Positions 16,601 to 24,421 of a stretch of 64,000 nucleotides of DNA are shown here, piece after piece. The stretch comes from Amycolatopsis sp. 2-15 (GTDB taxonomy: Bacteria; Actinomycetota; Actinomycetes; Mycobacteriales; Pseudonocardiaceae). Made by a program: the position numbers and the translations under genes. Numbering within the stretch: the stretch's first letter is position 1; every line of letters starts with the position of its first letter. The stretch covers positions 816,001-880,000 of the forward strand of contig NZ_CP127294.1 of NCBI RefSeq assembly GCF_030285625.1, in the 5' to 3' direction. The notes under the pieces are model-generated. The model did not search any database and was not told the origin of the DNA. It saw only the letters and a program-made list of their open reading frames with translations.

Positions 16601-17632
16601 GACCAGCGTGACGCCGACCAGGCCCTCCTCGAGGATGATCTGCTCTTCGCGCGTGACCTCGGCGTCGTCGATGATGATCACGACGTGCGGCTGGTCAGGC
16701 GCCGGCGTGGCGTTGCGTGAGAACCGCTGCCGGTCGCGCAGTTCCTCGTCGAGCCACTGCTCGATCTGGGCCAGCGAGCCGGCCATCATGCGGAGCTGGC
16801 CGATGCCGTCGGACATCGTGGGGTGCTGGACGTGCGGGAGCCACTTCGCCCACTCCCACTCCTCCTTCGCCCGGCCCGCGGTGGCGATCGCGATCATCAC
16901 GTCGTCGGGGCTGTGGAAGGCGACCAGCTGCGCGAGCATCGCGCGGGTGAGGCCACGCGTGAGCGAGCGCTCGCCCTGCATGCTCACGGCGGCGAACCCG
17001 CGCAGGGTGATCTGCGTGGGCAGGTCGGGCACGATCGAGTGCGCGCGCACGAACCGGCGCAGCGCGAGGGTGGCGATCGGCTCCAGCTCGTCGACCGGGC
17101 CGGTCTGCGGCGGCACGAGCCGCGTGGCGAGGCGGTGGGAGCTGCGGCCGACGCGCAGGTGCAGGAAGTCCTGGTCGTTCTGCCGGCGTTCCCACATGCG
17201 GCGGCTGGCGGCGAGCGACCACAGCGACTGCGGGTCGGGGTGCACCCACTCGAGCGCGGCGCGCTGGTCGACCATCGCCTCGCGGGCACGGTCGCGCATC
17301 TGGCCCAGGTACCGCAGGTAGTCCTTGCGGTCCTCGTCCATTTCGGCCTTCTTCTGGCCACCGCCCCGGCCGCCACCGCCGGCGAGCATGCCGACGGTGC
17401 CCATCAGCATCATGCCGCTCATCATGATCGTGGTCGGGTTCTTCCCACCCGCCGTGAACATGAAGACCATCATCCCGAGCGACGCGAAGATCATGACGCC
17501 CGGAATCGCCTTCGCGACGATGTTGCCCGGGATCGTGCGGGGTACTTCGGGTGGGGGCTCGAGATGCACCTCGCCGCCCGGCGGGCGCGGCGCCGCCAGC
17601 CGCGGCGACTTCTTGAACTGAAGCGTGCTCAT
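13622..17632 (-). CDS. eccC: EccC, FtsK/SpoIIIE-type secretion ATPase
   Basis: This 1336-residue motor is the single-chain form of EccCa plus EccCb. It has two N-terminal membrane segments (about 38-90, Met/Gly-rich), then three P-loop ATPase domains. Walker A lysines are visible at Lys489 (GATGSGKSEF), Lys851 (GGPQAGKSTM) and Lys1141 (DGESGKTNLL). Domain 1 has the Walker B ILVDFKGG and the FICIDEFSEM segment; domain 2 has FLIVDNW. EccC binds the C-terminal signal of Esx proteins and drives export through the membrane complex. The ATG has GAGGGG seven bases upstream. The gene is divergent from eccD across 374 nt and is followed by the Hsp70-like gene after 58 nt. Confidence 0.96.
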   Translation of the reverse strand: MSTLQFKKSPRLAAPRPPGGEVHLEPPPEVPRTIPGNIVAKAIPGVMIFASLGMMVFMFTAGGKNPTTIMMSGMMLMGTVGMLAGGGGRGGGQKKAEMDEDRKDYLRYLGQMRDRAREAMVDQRAALEWVHPDPQSLWSLAASRRMWERRQNDQDFLHLRVGRSSHRLATRLVPPQTGPVDELEPIATLALRRFVRAHSIVPDLPTQITLRGFAAVSMQGERSLTRGLTRAMLAQLVAFHSPDDVMIAIATAGRAKEEWEWAKWLPHVQHPTMSDGIGQLRMMAGSLAQIEQWLDEELRDRQRFSRNATPAPDQPHVVIIIDDAEVTREEQIILEEGLVGVTLVDLSDTLGNLSARRGLRLVAEPDRLGARSAGGVEWFGRPDTLSVVEAEALARLIAPYRVGGGGGTEASDDEPLLSNPTLLELLGIPGDPMTFDVQGAWRPRPVRDRYRVPFGVGEYGQAVELDIKEAAMEGMGPHGLCIGATGSGKSEFLRTLVLGLLATHSSTSLNMILVDFKGGATFLGLDKAPHVAATITNLAGDLTLVDRMKDAIAGEVSRRQEVLAKGNYKNVWDYEKARENGADLDPLPALFICIDEFSEMLTAKPDFIDIFLQIGRVGRSLQMHMLLASQRLEEGKLRGLDTYLSYRIGLKTFSAAESRAAIGVPDAFELPSIPGSGYLKYDTSTMVRFKASYVSGPYRPAGIKAAGPVATVVRADKRPQLFVPDFVELPPEPEPQFEPVEEVAKPKEPEETTEPSELEVMVDRFIGQGPPAHEVWLPPLDESNSLDTMLPNLNPTDDRGLSPVGFFGNGRLQVPLGIVDRPFEQRRDLLWADFSGAAGHAVIAGGPQAGKSTMLRTLIMSMALTHTPEEVQFYALDLGGGTLAGLADLPHVGGVAVARREPDKARRIVAELTTLMTEREGRFGALGIDSMTEFRNRKRRGEIPAEQDPFGDAFLIVDNWRAIRDDFDELEASITRLATQGLSYGIHVVISANRWADLRPAIKDMLGTRFELRLGDPTESDIDRRIAVNIPAGRPGRGLTRDKLHMLTGLPRIDGSSDAESLAAGVADAVAKIRGAWRGRSAPQVRLLPEMITYDEVLKIDSKRNTKLVPFGVNEDDLSPVYLDFDAEPHFFAFADGESGKTNLLRQIGRGIAERYSPQEGVILLVDYRRTMLGFLEGDSLLGYAVSSNQLDSMVKDVHGSMTRRLPGPDVTQDQLRNRSWWTGPELFILVDDYDLVATQTSNPLKPLADFLAQAKDVGLHLIIVRRTGGASRASYDPVIGKLKEIAAPGMVMNGSKDEGVLIGNIRPAAMPPGRGVMLSRKNGRQLVQVSWIQPD

Positions 17633-18006
17633 CGAAGGACCCCTCTATTCCAACTCGACGATTGCCGGCCGGCTCCTGCGCTCGGGCGCGCGTGACAACC
17701 TATCGAACGTCGCCGGAGAAATCCGGCCAACGCCCGGAAGTGCACCGCGCTTGCCCCCTCATCGGATACCGGCGGACACCGGCACGTCCGGCATCTCGCC
17801 CGCGAACCCGTTTCCTCTGATCCCCGGAGTGTACGACCCACCACCGACAGCGAGGACCCGAATCGGCCGATCCCACCTGGTCGCGCCGCCCGTCCGTCGT
17901 CCGGCCGGTGTACTTTCGCCAAGGATTTTCGGACAGTCGATGATCCCGGCGCCGGGGTTCGGTATAAGTTCCCCCGGGAGCTGACTCTTCAGAGCGGGGG
18001 CATCTA
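17633..18006. other. eccC/eccD divergent intergenic region
   Basis: This 374-nt spacer must carry promoters for both eccC (-) and eccD (+). A good TATAAG -10 for eccD is listed separately. On the minus strand TAGGTT (17703-17698) could be an eccC -10. No -35 match, repeat or small ORF with coding character was seen. Confidence 0.5.
17963..17968 (+). promoter_or_regulatory. Candidate -10 element of eccD
   Basis: TATAAG sits 38 nt ahead of the eccD GTG in an otherwise GC-rich stretch. No clear -35 hexamer lies 16-19 nt upstream, so an activator or another sigma factor may be needed. Confidence 0.4.
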
Positions 18007-19404
18007 GTGGCAACGGGCACGACGGTATTCAGCAGGGTGACGGTGGTCGCACCGAACACCCGGATCGACGTCGCGCTTCCGGCCGACGTCGCGGTGGCCG
18101 ACCTGCTGCCGATGCTGCTGGAGATGGCCAAGGAGACCTCGCCCGACGGCGGCGCGCGCCACGGCGGCTGGGCACTGGCCAAACTTGGCGACGCCCCGCT
18201 CGACCCGAGCCGCACGCTGGCCTCGCTCGGCGTCGTGGACGGCGAGCTGCTGCAGCTGCGCAAGCGCAACGAGAACCCGCCGCCGCCGCTGTACGACGAC
18301 GTCGTCGACGCCATCGCCGAGTCGACGCCCGACAGCTTCCGCCCGTGGACCAAGGAGACGGCGCGCCGCTTCGGCCACGTCGCCGGCGGCCTCGCACTCT
18401 TCATCTCCGCGCTGGCGCTGTTCATGAGCGGCTCGCTCTACGGTGGCAGCGCGCTCGGCGCGGCCATCGCCGGCGGCCTCGGCGCGATCGCCTGTGTGGC
18501 GGTCGGCGCGACGCTCGCGAAGGGCTACCAGGCCGAAGCTACGGGCGTGCTGATCGCGGCCGCGGGCGGTCTGCCGCTGGCGTTCGTGAGCGGCTTCTAC
18601 ATCGTGCCCGGCCTTTCGGTGCGCGCGAACCTGCTGCTGGGCGCGGTGCTCGTGCTGATCGTCTCGGCGGTCTGCATCCTCATCATCGGCGCCGGCATCC
18701 GCGTCTTCATCGCCGCGGCCACGGCCGGCGCGTTCGGCGCGATCGCGTTCCTCGTCGCCACGCTCGTGCCCAGCGCCACCACGGCCGGGGTGGGCGCCGG
18801 CGCGGTCGCCGTGGCGCTCGCCTGCATCTCGATCCTGCCGCGCGCCACGATCTGGCTCGCCAAGCTCCCGCTGCCGCACGTGCCCAGCACCGCGGAGGAG
18901 CTGAAGGAAGACTCCGGTTTCCCGGACTACCAGGCCATCGAGCAGCGCACCGCGATCGCCCACGACTACATGACCGGCCTGATGATCGGCTGTGGCGCCA
19001 CCACGGCTGTCTCCGCCGTGCTCGCCGCGACCGCGCCGGGCTACTTCGGGGTCATCCTCGGTGTGATCGCCACGCTCGTGCTGCTGCTGCGCGCCCGCGC
19101 GTACGCCAACGGCGCGCAGGCCATCGCGCTGCTCACCACCGGCATGGTGTCCGCGGCCGGCATCCTCGTCGGCTGGCTCTTCGCCACCACGGCGGAGTTC
19201 CGCCTGCTGTACGTGTTCGGCGCCCTGATCGTGGTCGCCGCGGGCTCGCTCGTGGTCGGCGTGATCTTCCCGAACCAGCGCTTCTCGCCGCCGCTGCGGC
19301 GCACCGTGGAGATCCTCGAGGCGATCTGCATCGCGGTCGTGCTGCCGCTGGCGCTCGGCGTGATGGACCTCTACACGACGCTGCGCCACCTGAACCTCAA
19401 GTGA
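18007..19404 (+). CDS. eccD: EccD, T7SS membrane channel component
   Basis: This 465-residue protein has an N-terminal ubiquitin-like (YukD) domain (about 6-80: FSRVTVVAPNTRIDVALP to GVVDGELLQLRKR), a cytosolic linker with Pro-rich NENPPPPLYDD, and about eleven membrane helices from residue 125 onward. In mycobacterial ESX complexes EccD dimers line the central cavity of the membrane complex. The GTG start at 18007 follows AGCGGGGG. The gene is followed 8 nt later by mycP, the usual eccD-mycP pair of ESX-4. Confidence 0.94.
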   Translation: MATGTTVFSRVTVVAPNTRIDVALPADVAVADLLPMLLEMAKETSPDGGARHGGWALAKLGDAPLDPSRTLASLGVVDGELLQLRKRNENPPPPLYDDVVDAIAESTPDSFRPWTKETARRFGHVAGGLALFISALALFMSGSLYGGSALGAAIAGGLGAIACVAVGATLAKGYQAEATGVLIAAAGGLPLAFVSGFYIVPGLSVRANLLLGAVLVLIVSAVCILIIGAGIRVFIAAATAGAFGAIAFLVATLVPSATTAGVGAGAVAVALACISILPRATIWLAKLPLPHVPSTAEELKEDSGFPDYQAIEQRTAIAHDYMTGLMIGCGATTAVSAVLAATAPGYFGVILGVIATLVLLLRARAYANGAQAIALLTTGMVSAAGILVGWLFATTAEFRLLYVFGALIVVAAGSLVVGVIFPNQRFSPPLRRTVEILEAICIAVVLPLALGVMDLYTTLRHLNLK

Positions 19405-19412
19405 GGCAGCAG

Positions 19413-21047
19413 ATGCGCGCACGACGTCCGTTCGTCCGGCGGCTCGGGATCGGTGGCCGCACGGGCGTGGTCCTGCTCGCGGCCGGGCTCGGGGTGCTGT
19501 CACCGTTCGCGCTCGTCTCGCCGGCGTCGGCCCAGCAGGGCTCCGACGTCGCGGGCACGTGGGCGACGCCGCCGCAGGTGGACGACACCGTGTTGCCTCC
19601 GGACGAGCGCAAACCGGACAAGAACTACCAGAAGAAGACCGAGTGCGTGCAGCGCAGCCTCGGACAGAACGTCGAGATCAAAACGATCCCGTGGGGCCAG
19701 AGCTACCTGCAGCTGGACAAAGCGCAGCAGATCGTGCGCTCCGCCAAGCGCACGGTCGGCGGGGGCATCACCGTCGCAGTGGTCGACACCGGCGTCACCC
19801 CACACCCGTGGTTCCAGGGCCGCGTCGAAAGCGGCGGTGACTACGTCGCCAAGCCGGACAACGGCCAGCCGGACGGCCTGCAGGACTGCGACGGCCACGG
19901 CACCGAGGTCGCCGGCATCATCGCGGGCAATCCGCAGGACCCGAAGGTCGGTTTCATCGGCGTCGCGCCCGACGCGACGATCCGTTCCTACCGGCAGCTG
20001 AGCTCCAACTACGCCGAGGACCAGAACAGCACCGGCGACACCGGCGGCAACACCAGCAGCCCGCCCGGGAGCAACACCGGCACACCGCCCAGCGGCCAGA
20101 ACGGCAGCCAGCTCCCAGGCAACGGCGGTGGCGAGGTCGGCGGCGGTACCGCTCCTCAGCAGGACGACAAGGGCGACACCCGGCAGCTGCAGAAGGAAGG
20201 CACCGCCGGCACGCTGCACACGCTGGCCGAGATCATCCACGGCATCGCGGAACGCCAGGAAGCCAGCGTCATCAACATGTCCGTGGACCACTGCCGCGCG
20301 GCCGACGGCACCGGCAGCATCCAGGAGGGCGAGCAGGAAGTGCAGGCCGCGGTGAAGTTCGCGGCCGATCAGAACGTGGTGGTCGTCGCCGCCGCGGGCA
20401 ACGTCTCCGACGACTGCCCGCAGAACGACCAGGCCGACCCGAACAAACCGCGCTCGATCGTCACGCCGCCGTGGTTCGCCGACGACGTGCTGTCGGTCGG
20501 CGCGATCGACGAAACCGGCGGCGTCGCTTCGTTCAGCGTGCACGGGCCGTGGGTCGGCGTCGCCGCGCCGGGCACCGACATCGTGTCGCTCGACCCGGCC
20601 CAGGGCTCCACGGGCCTGGCGAACCTCACGATCGACGGCACCCAGCAGTCGGCGATCCAGGGCACGAGCTTCGCCTCGCCGTACGTGGCCGGCGTGGCCG
20701 CGCTCGTGCGCCAGATGTACCCGCAGCTCAGCGCGCGCCAGGTGATCCAGCGCATCGAGGCCACCGCGCAGCACCCGGCCGCACCGGGCGGGCGCGACGA
20801 CTTCGTGGGCTACGGCGTGATCGACCCCGTGGCCGCGCTCACCGCGAACCTGCCGAACGACGTCGGCGAGCTCGCGAAGCCGAAACCCGTGGTGCAGACG
20901 GCGGTGCTGCCGCCCGCCGACTCCACGAGCTCGACGCCGATGATCGTCGCGCTCGCCGGCACCGGCGGTGGCGTCGTGGCGCTGCTGATCACGCTCTTCG
21001 TGATGCACACGATCCGGCGCAACCGTCCGACCGGACCGCCGAGCTGA
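19413..21047 (+). CDS. mycP: Mycosin, membrane-anchored subtilisin-like protease of T7SS
   Basis: This 544-residue protease has a signal peptide ending near SPASAQQ, an S8 domain with the catalytic triad Asp125 (VAVVDTGVTPHP), His162 (DCDGHGTEVAGI) and Ser419 (GTSFASPYVAGVAAL), and a C-terminal membrane helix (about 510-533) with a short basic tail. A Gly/Ser/Asn/Pro-rich insert of about 60 residues after the His motif corresponds to the mycosin-specific loop. Mycosins stabilise the ESX membrane complex and process substrates. The ATG at 19413 (GAGG nine bases upstream) gives a proper signal peptide; a longer open frame extending into eccD is not used. Confidence 0.94.
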   Translation: MRARRPFVRRLGIGGRTGVVLLAAGLGVLSPFALVSPASAQQGSDVAGTWATPPQVDDTVLPPDERKPDKNYQKKTECVQRSLGQNVEIKTIPWGQSYLQLDKAQQIVRSAKRTVGGGITVAVVDTGVTPHPWFQGRVESGGDYVAKPDNGQPDGLQDCDGHGTEVAGIIAGNPQDPKVGFIGVAPDATIRSYRQLSSNYAEDQNSTGDTGGNTSSPPGSNTGTPPSGQNGSQLPGNGGGEVGGGTAPQQDDKGDTRQLQKEGTAGTLHTLAEIIHGIAERQEASVINMSVDHCRAADGTGSIQEGEQEVQAAVKFAADQNVVVVAAAGNVSDDCPQNDQADPNKPRSIVTPPWFADDVLSVGAIDETGGVASFSVHGPWVGVAAPGTDIVSLDPAQGSTGLANLTIDGTQQSAIQGTSFASPYVAGVAALVRQMYPQLSARQVIQRIEATAQHPAAPGGRDDFVGYGVIDPVAALTANLPNDVGELAKPKPVVQTAVLPPADSTSSTPMIVALAGTGGGVVALLITLFVMHTIRRNRPTGPPS

Positions 21048-21072
21048 TCAGTACCCACCCGAAGGCGTTGAA

Positions 21073-21108
21073 GGGGCCGTACACCGCGGAAAAGCGGTGT
21101 ACGGCCCC
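21073..21108. terminator. Bidirectional terminator between mycP and the WXG-type gene
   Basis: A perfect 15-bp stem (GGGGCCGTACACCGC and complement) with a GGAAAA loop lies between two convergent genes, 25 nt past mycP. The A/T flanks (AA and TT) extend the stem slightly. Confidence 0.88.
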
Positions 21109-21114
21109 CTTCGG

Positions 21115-22242
21115 TCAGTTCTGGGGTTTCTTGGCCTTGGCGGGCTTCTGAGGGTCCTCCCCGATCACGGGTGGGGTGACCGGCGCGGGTTCGCCGAGGA
21201 GCTCGGAAGGCTTGGCGGGCGTGCGGTTCTTGGCCTGACGCGAGCCGCCGCCACCGCCGCCCATGCCCATACCGCCCATCGGCATCATGGGCATCATCGA
21301 CATGCCGCCGGACTGGTTCTGTGCGGCCGGCGCGGGCGCCGGGGCGAGCTCTTGCAGCCCGATCGGCGGCACGCCCGCCTGCCCCTGTTCGAGGCGCGGG
21401 TCGGAGCCGGTTTGCTTGCCCTGGTGGGGTTCCTCGGCCGCGGATGCCGAAACGGAGTCGTCGGCCGACGGCGTCGTGGCGTCGGCGTCAGCGTGGGCCG
21501 GCGCGGTCGCGGCTTCGGTGTGAGCCGCGCCGGTCTGAACCGCACCGGTGTGGACCGCGGCCTGCTGAGCCGCGCCCTCGTGCGCGGGCTGCTCCGATGT
21601 GGACGGCCCCGCGGTGACCGCTGAGTGCTGCTGGACCGACGCGGAATCGCTTTCGTGCAGCCGGAACTGCTCCTGCGGGTAGTGCTGCCGCACGGCGATG
21701 CTCGACTGCTCCCCCGCCGGCGCCTCCACGCCGTCGCAGAGCTGGGCGAAATGCTGCAGCACGTCTTCCGCCGCGTCGTACAACGACTTCACCGACTGCT
21801 CGGTCTCGCGCAGCTGCGTACGTGAGCGGCTGACGCCACCGACGGGCAGCATCGCTGACTCCGACAGCAGGTCGGCCGAGTCCACCAGCACGTCGGTGGC
21901 ATCGCCGACGATCTTGCGCAGCGATCCGGCCAGTTCCTCCAGCGCGCCCGCCAGCTCGTCGAGCGCGTCTTCGACGCCTTCGCTCGCCGACCGGATTTCA
22001 CCCAGGTAGGTGACGAACGCGTCGGCGTCCTCACCGGACCACGACGCGTCGAGCCGGCCCAGCTCGTCGGCCAGGTCGGCGGAAACGCCGCCGGCCGTCT
22101 TCGCCGCGGTGCGCAGGCGTTGGGCTTCCTCGTCGAGCTCGGTCCAGCGGCCGACGAGCGGCCGGTAGTACGTCTCGACGGGGTCGGTCACGCCGAGCTC
22201 ACCCGCAAGCTCGGACACGAACGTCAGCGACGGCTCCGTCAC
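21115..22242 (-). CDS. Large WXG-type T7SS protein of the ESX-4-like locus
   Basis: This 375-residue protein has an N-terminal helical domain of about 190 residues with W-S-G in RLDASWSGEDADAFVTYL, then a disordered His/Ala/Gln/Thr-rich region and a Met/Gly-rich stretch, and ends in a Lys/Pro-rich tail. A Y-D-A-A-E (Y-x-x-x-E) lies in the last helix of the domain. It has the two-part design of the other large WXG proteins in this window but no RISGSLDD tail. Its start overlaps the stop of the EspC-like gene by 4 nt. Given its place between mycP and eccB it may be a core-associated substrate. Confidence 0.75.
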   Translation of the reverse strand: MTEPSLTFVSELAGELGVTDPVETYYRPLVGRWTELDEEAQRLRTAAKTAGGVSADLADELGRLDASWSGEDADAFVTYLGEIRSASEGVEDALDELAGALEELAGSLRKIVGDATDVLVDSADLLSESAMLPVGGVSRSRTQLRETEQSVKSLYDAAEDVLQHFAQLCDGVEAPAGEQSSIAVRQHYPQEQFRLHESDSASVQQHSAVTAGPSTSEQPAHEGAAQQAAVHTGAVQTGAAHTEAATAPAHADADATTPSADDSVSASAAEEPHQGKQTGSDPRLEQGQAGVPPIGLQELAPAPAPAAQNQSGGMSMMPMMPMGGMGMGGGGGGSRQAKNRTPAKPSELLGEPAPVTPPVIGEDPQKPAKAKKPQN

Positions 22243-22568
22243 GACAGCCCCCCGGCTCGCTTGATCTGCTCCGCCGCGTCGGCGTCACGCTGCGCGTGGC
22301 CGGCGGTGAGCTGGTCCAGCGCCTCCGCGGCCGAACGCAGCGCGGCCGCGCCCACCTGCAGCTGCTGGCGCAACGCACCGGACGCCCGCGCGTACGACCG
22401 GTCCAGACCGAGCCGGCCACCGAGCTCGCCGTACGCCTGGCCCGTGGTCGCTCCCGCACCGACGCCGCCCGCGGCTGTGTCCAGCTCGTCGGCGGCCAGC
22501 GCCACCTTGGCCGCGTAGCCGCCGACGACTTCGCCGTCGATGTTCAGCGCGTTGTTCCCCGCTGCCAC
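22239..22568 (-). CDS. EspC-like small T7SS protein of the ESX-4-like locus
   Basis: This 109-residue helical protein (NNALNIDGEVVGGYAAKVAL near the start) is paired with the downstream WXG-type gene through a 4-nt overlap. The GTG at 22568 is chosen for the GGAGGG site five bases upstream. Two long helices flank a Gly-rich turn (GELGGRLGLDRSY). Where homologous small proteins have G-H-Y-x-x-x-E, this one reads G-H-A-Q-R-D, so the export tyrosine is missing. It may be a non-exported partner or rely on the Y-x-x-x-E of its neighbour. Confidence 0.7.
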   Translation of the reverse strand: MAAGNNALNIDGEVVGGYAAKVALAADELDTAAGGVGAGATTGQAYGELGGRLGLDRSYARASGALRQQLQVGAAALRSAAEALDQLTAGHAQRDADAAEQIKRAGGLS

Positions 22569-22621
22569 GACATCCCTCCGCTCACCCGACTGTCTTCGAG
22601 TGTGACGGACGCGAGCCCGCT

Positions 22622-24265
22622 TCAGTTCCCCGCGGGCTGCCCGGCCTGCTGGTTGGGCGGCGACTGGAACGAACCCGCGTTCGGGTCGATCGGCACGGAG
22701 TCGAACTGCTTCATCACGTTCTGCGTGTTCAGCGACGAACCCGTGGGCAGCAGGCCGATGATCGACTCCGGCGCGGGCAGCGCGTCGGTCAGGCCGAGCG
22801 CGCCTGCCGTCGCCTGGTCCGGCACGCCGTAGCGGAGGCCGCGGTCGCTGATCAGCTGGATCGGGCCCTTGAAGAACGTCGCGCTCGACTCGGTGGCCGA
22901 CTGCACCACGGCGCCGAAGCCCGGCGGCATGTAGAACCCGGTGATCGGCAGGCCGTTCGGGCCGGTGTTGCTGATGCTCTGGACCTTGCTCGAGCCGTCG
23001 GCGTTCGTCGTCTCGGCCGGCAGGCCCTTGCTCACGTACACCGACGTGTGGGCCGTCTTCTTGTTGACGTCGAACGACCAGCCCAGGCACGCCACCGGCG
23101 AGCCCTGCGTGGCGTCGAGCACCGTCGGGGCCTTCTCGGGGTAGTTGGCCACGTTCACGAAGCCCGGGTCGTTCGGCTGCAGCAGCTTGACGTTGTTGAT
23201 CTTCGCCAGGCCGAGGTCGGTGATCCTGCTGCCGCTGCCGTTCTTCGCCGTGCGCACGATGTCCGCGACCGCGGAGGACACCTTTTCGATGCCGGTCTGG
23301 GTGATCAGCCAGAAATCGGGCTGGGCACCGGACGGGGTCGTGGAGAACACGTCGCCGACGGTGAGGCCGTCGAAGTCCTGCGGCGGCGTCTCACCGGCGC
23401 CCGGGACGACCGGCGGCACCAGCTTGCCGACGTCGGGGATCGCGTTGAGGAACGCCTGGGAAGCCTTGCGCGCCTTGGCCGGCAACTGCAGTGCCGCCCG
23501 CACGGGGTCGTTGTCGCCGAGGTCGACCTCGGCGCGCACGGTGTTGGCGTCGGGCCGCGCCTGCGTGGCCTGCAGGCGGTAGATCAGGTAGGTCTTGCCG
23601 TCGTCCGCGCGGCCGAGCAGCGCCTGGCCCGTGTCGAGTTCGGTGCCGACGTTCGCAACGCCACCGACCACGGTCGCGTCGGTGCGGTTCACGCTGTCGG
23701 GATCCGGCAGCCGCGTGTCGAGCGCCACCTGGTCGCAGACCGCCCAGTTGGGGGTTATGCGCTGGGTCCTATTGGGCAGAAGTTGCGGCCCATCGGGAAT
23801 GCCGGTCAGCTTCTCGCGCGGAATATTCTTGAGCTGTTCATCGGAGACGACGGTCGGATTCACCGCCGCGGCCGGCGCCGCATTCCCCGCGGGCTGCGCG
23901 CCACCTTGTGCGCCTTGCGCCGCCTGCTGCGTTTGCGCGAGCAGGATCAGGCGCGCGGAAGCGAGGTTGAACGTCGGAATCAGTTTCTGCGGATTGCCCG
24001 TGACCACGTAAACGGTGCCGGACTGCTCACCGATCACGATGCCGCCCGACGCGGGCACCGCCGGAGCGGGGCTGAGCAGGGCGATCAACACAAAAACGAC
24101 CGCACCCAGCACGCCGAGGATCACTCCGACGACGGTCGCCCGCGAGTGCGTGCGCATCGGGTCGTGAAGCATCACCGCGTCGCGGCGGACGAGCGCCGAC
24201 TGCATCCGGCGCATGACGAACTTGTAGGCCTGAACCTGTGACTTAGTCGTGGGTGTTGATGGCAT
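22622..24265 (-). CDS. eccB: EccB, T7SS membrane complex component
   Basis: The 547-residue product has the family's cytosolic N-terminus (TTKSQVQAYKFVMRRMQSALV), one membrane helix (about 44-66) and a large external domain starting GGIVIGEQSGTVYVVTGN. The rest fits the repeated EccB periplasmic fold and ends in a disordered NQQAGQPAGN. An Ala/Gln-rich insert (TQQAAQGAQGGAQPAGNAAP) is not typical of mycobacterial EccB. EccB forms the periplasmic dome of the ESX complex. It is divergent from eccE across 156 nt; a possible -10 TATCCT lies 40 nt upstream of its ATG. Confidence 0.94.
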   Translation of the reverse strand: MPSTPTTKSQVQAYKFVMRRMQSALVRRDAVMLHDPMRTHSRATVVGVILGVLGAVVFVLIALLSPAPAVPASGGIVIGEQSGTVYVVTGNPQKLIPTFNLASARLILLAQTQQAAQGAQGGAQPAGNAAPAAAVNPTVVSDEQLKNIPREKLTGIPDGPQLLPNRTQRITPNWAVCDQVALDTRLPDPDSVNRTDATVVGGVANVGTELDTGQALLGRADDGKTYLIYRLQATQARPDANTVRAEVDLGDNDPVRAALQLPAKARKASQAFLNAIPDVGKLVPPVVPGAGETPPQDFDGLTVGDVFSTTPSGAQPDFWLITQTGIEKVSSAVADIVRTAKNGSGSRITDLGLAKINNVKLLQPNDPGFVNVANYPEKAPTVLDATQGSPVACLGWSFDVNKKTAHTSVYVSKGLPAETTNADGSSKVQSISNTGPNGLPITGFYMPPGFGAVVQSATESSATFFKGPIQLISDRGLRYGVPDQATAGALGLTDALPAPESIIGLLPTGSSLNTQNVMKQFDSVPIDPNAGSFQSPPNQQAGQPAGN

Positions 24266-24421
24266 TCTCGACCTACAGTCCTCCCCGTCGCGGTACGGTT
24301 CCGCAGGATAGCCGTACGGGGACCGTCTGGTGTGGGGTTTCTACCAACTCAAGCTAGGGTCGGACACCTCGGGACCGGCTTTCCGGGAACGTAGCACTCA
24401 CGAGGGGAAGAGAACGCGCGG

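Noticed and set aside
13502..16720. Very long plus-strand open frame antisense to eccC
   Set aside because: Its codon bias is the mirror of eccC; the minus strand carries Walker motifs and FtsK-type domains. High-GC genes routinely leave antisense frames open.
18345..19412. In-frame upstream extension of mycP giving a ~900-residue protein
   Set aside because: It overlaps eccD in another frame and is Arg/Ala-rich; the ATG at 19413 gives a proper signal peptide and a binding site.
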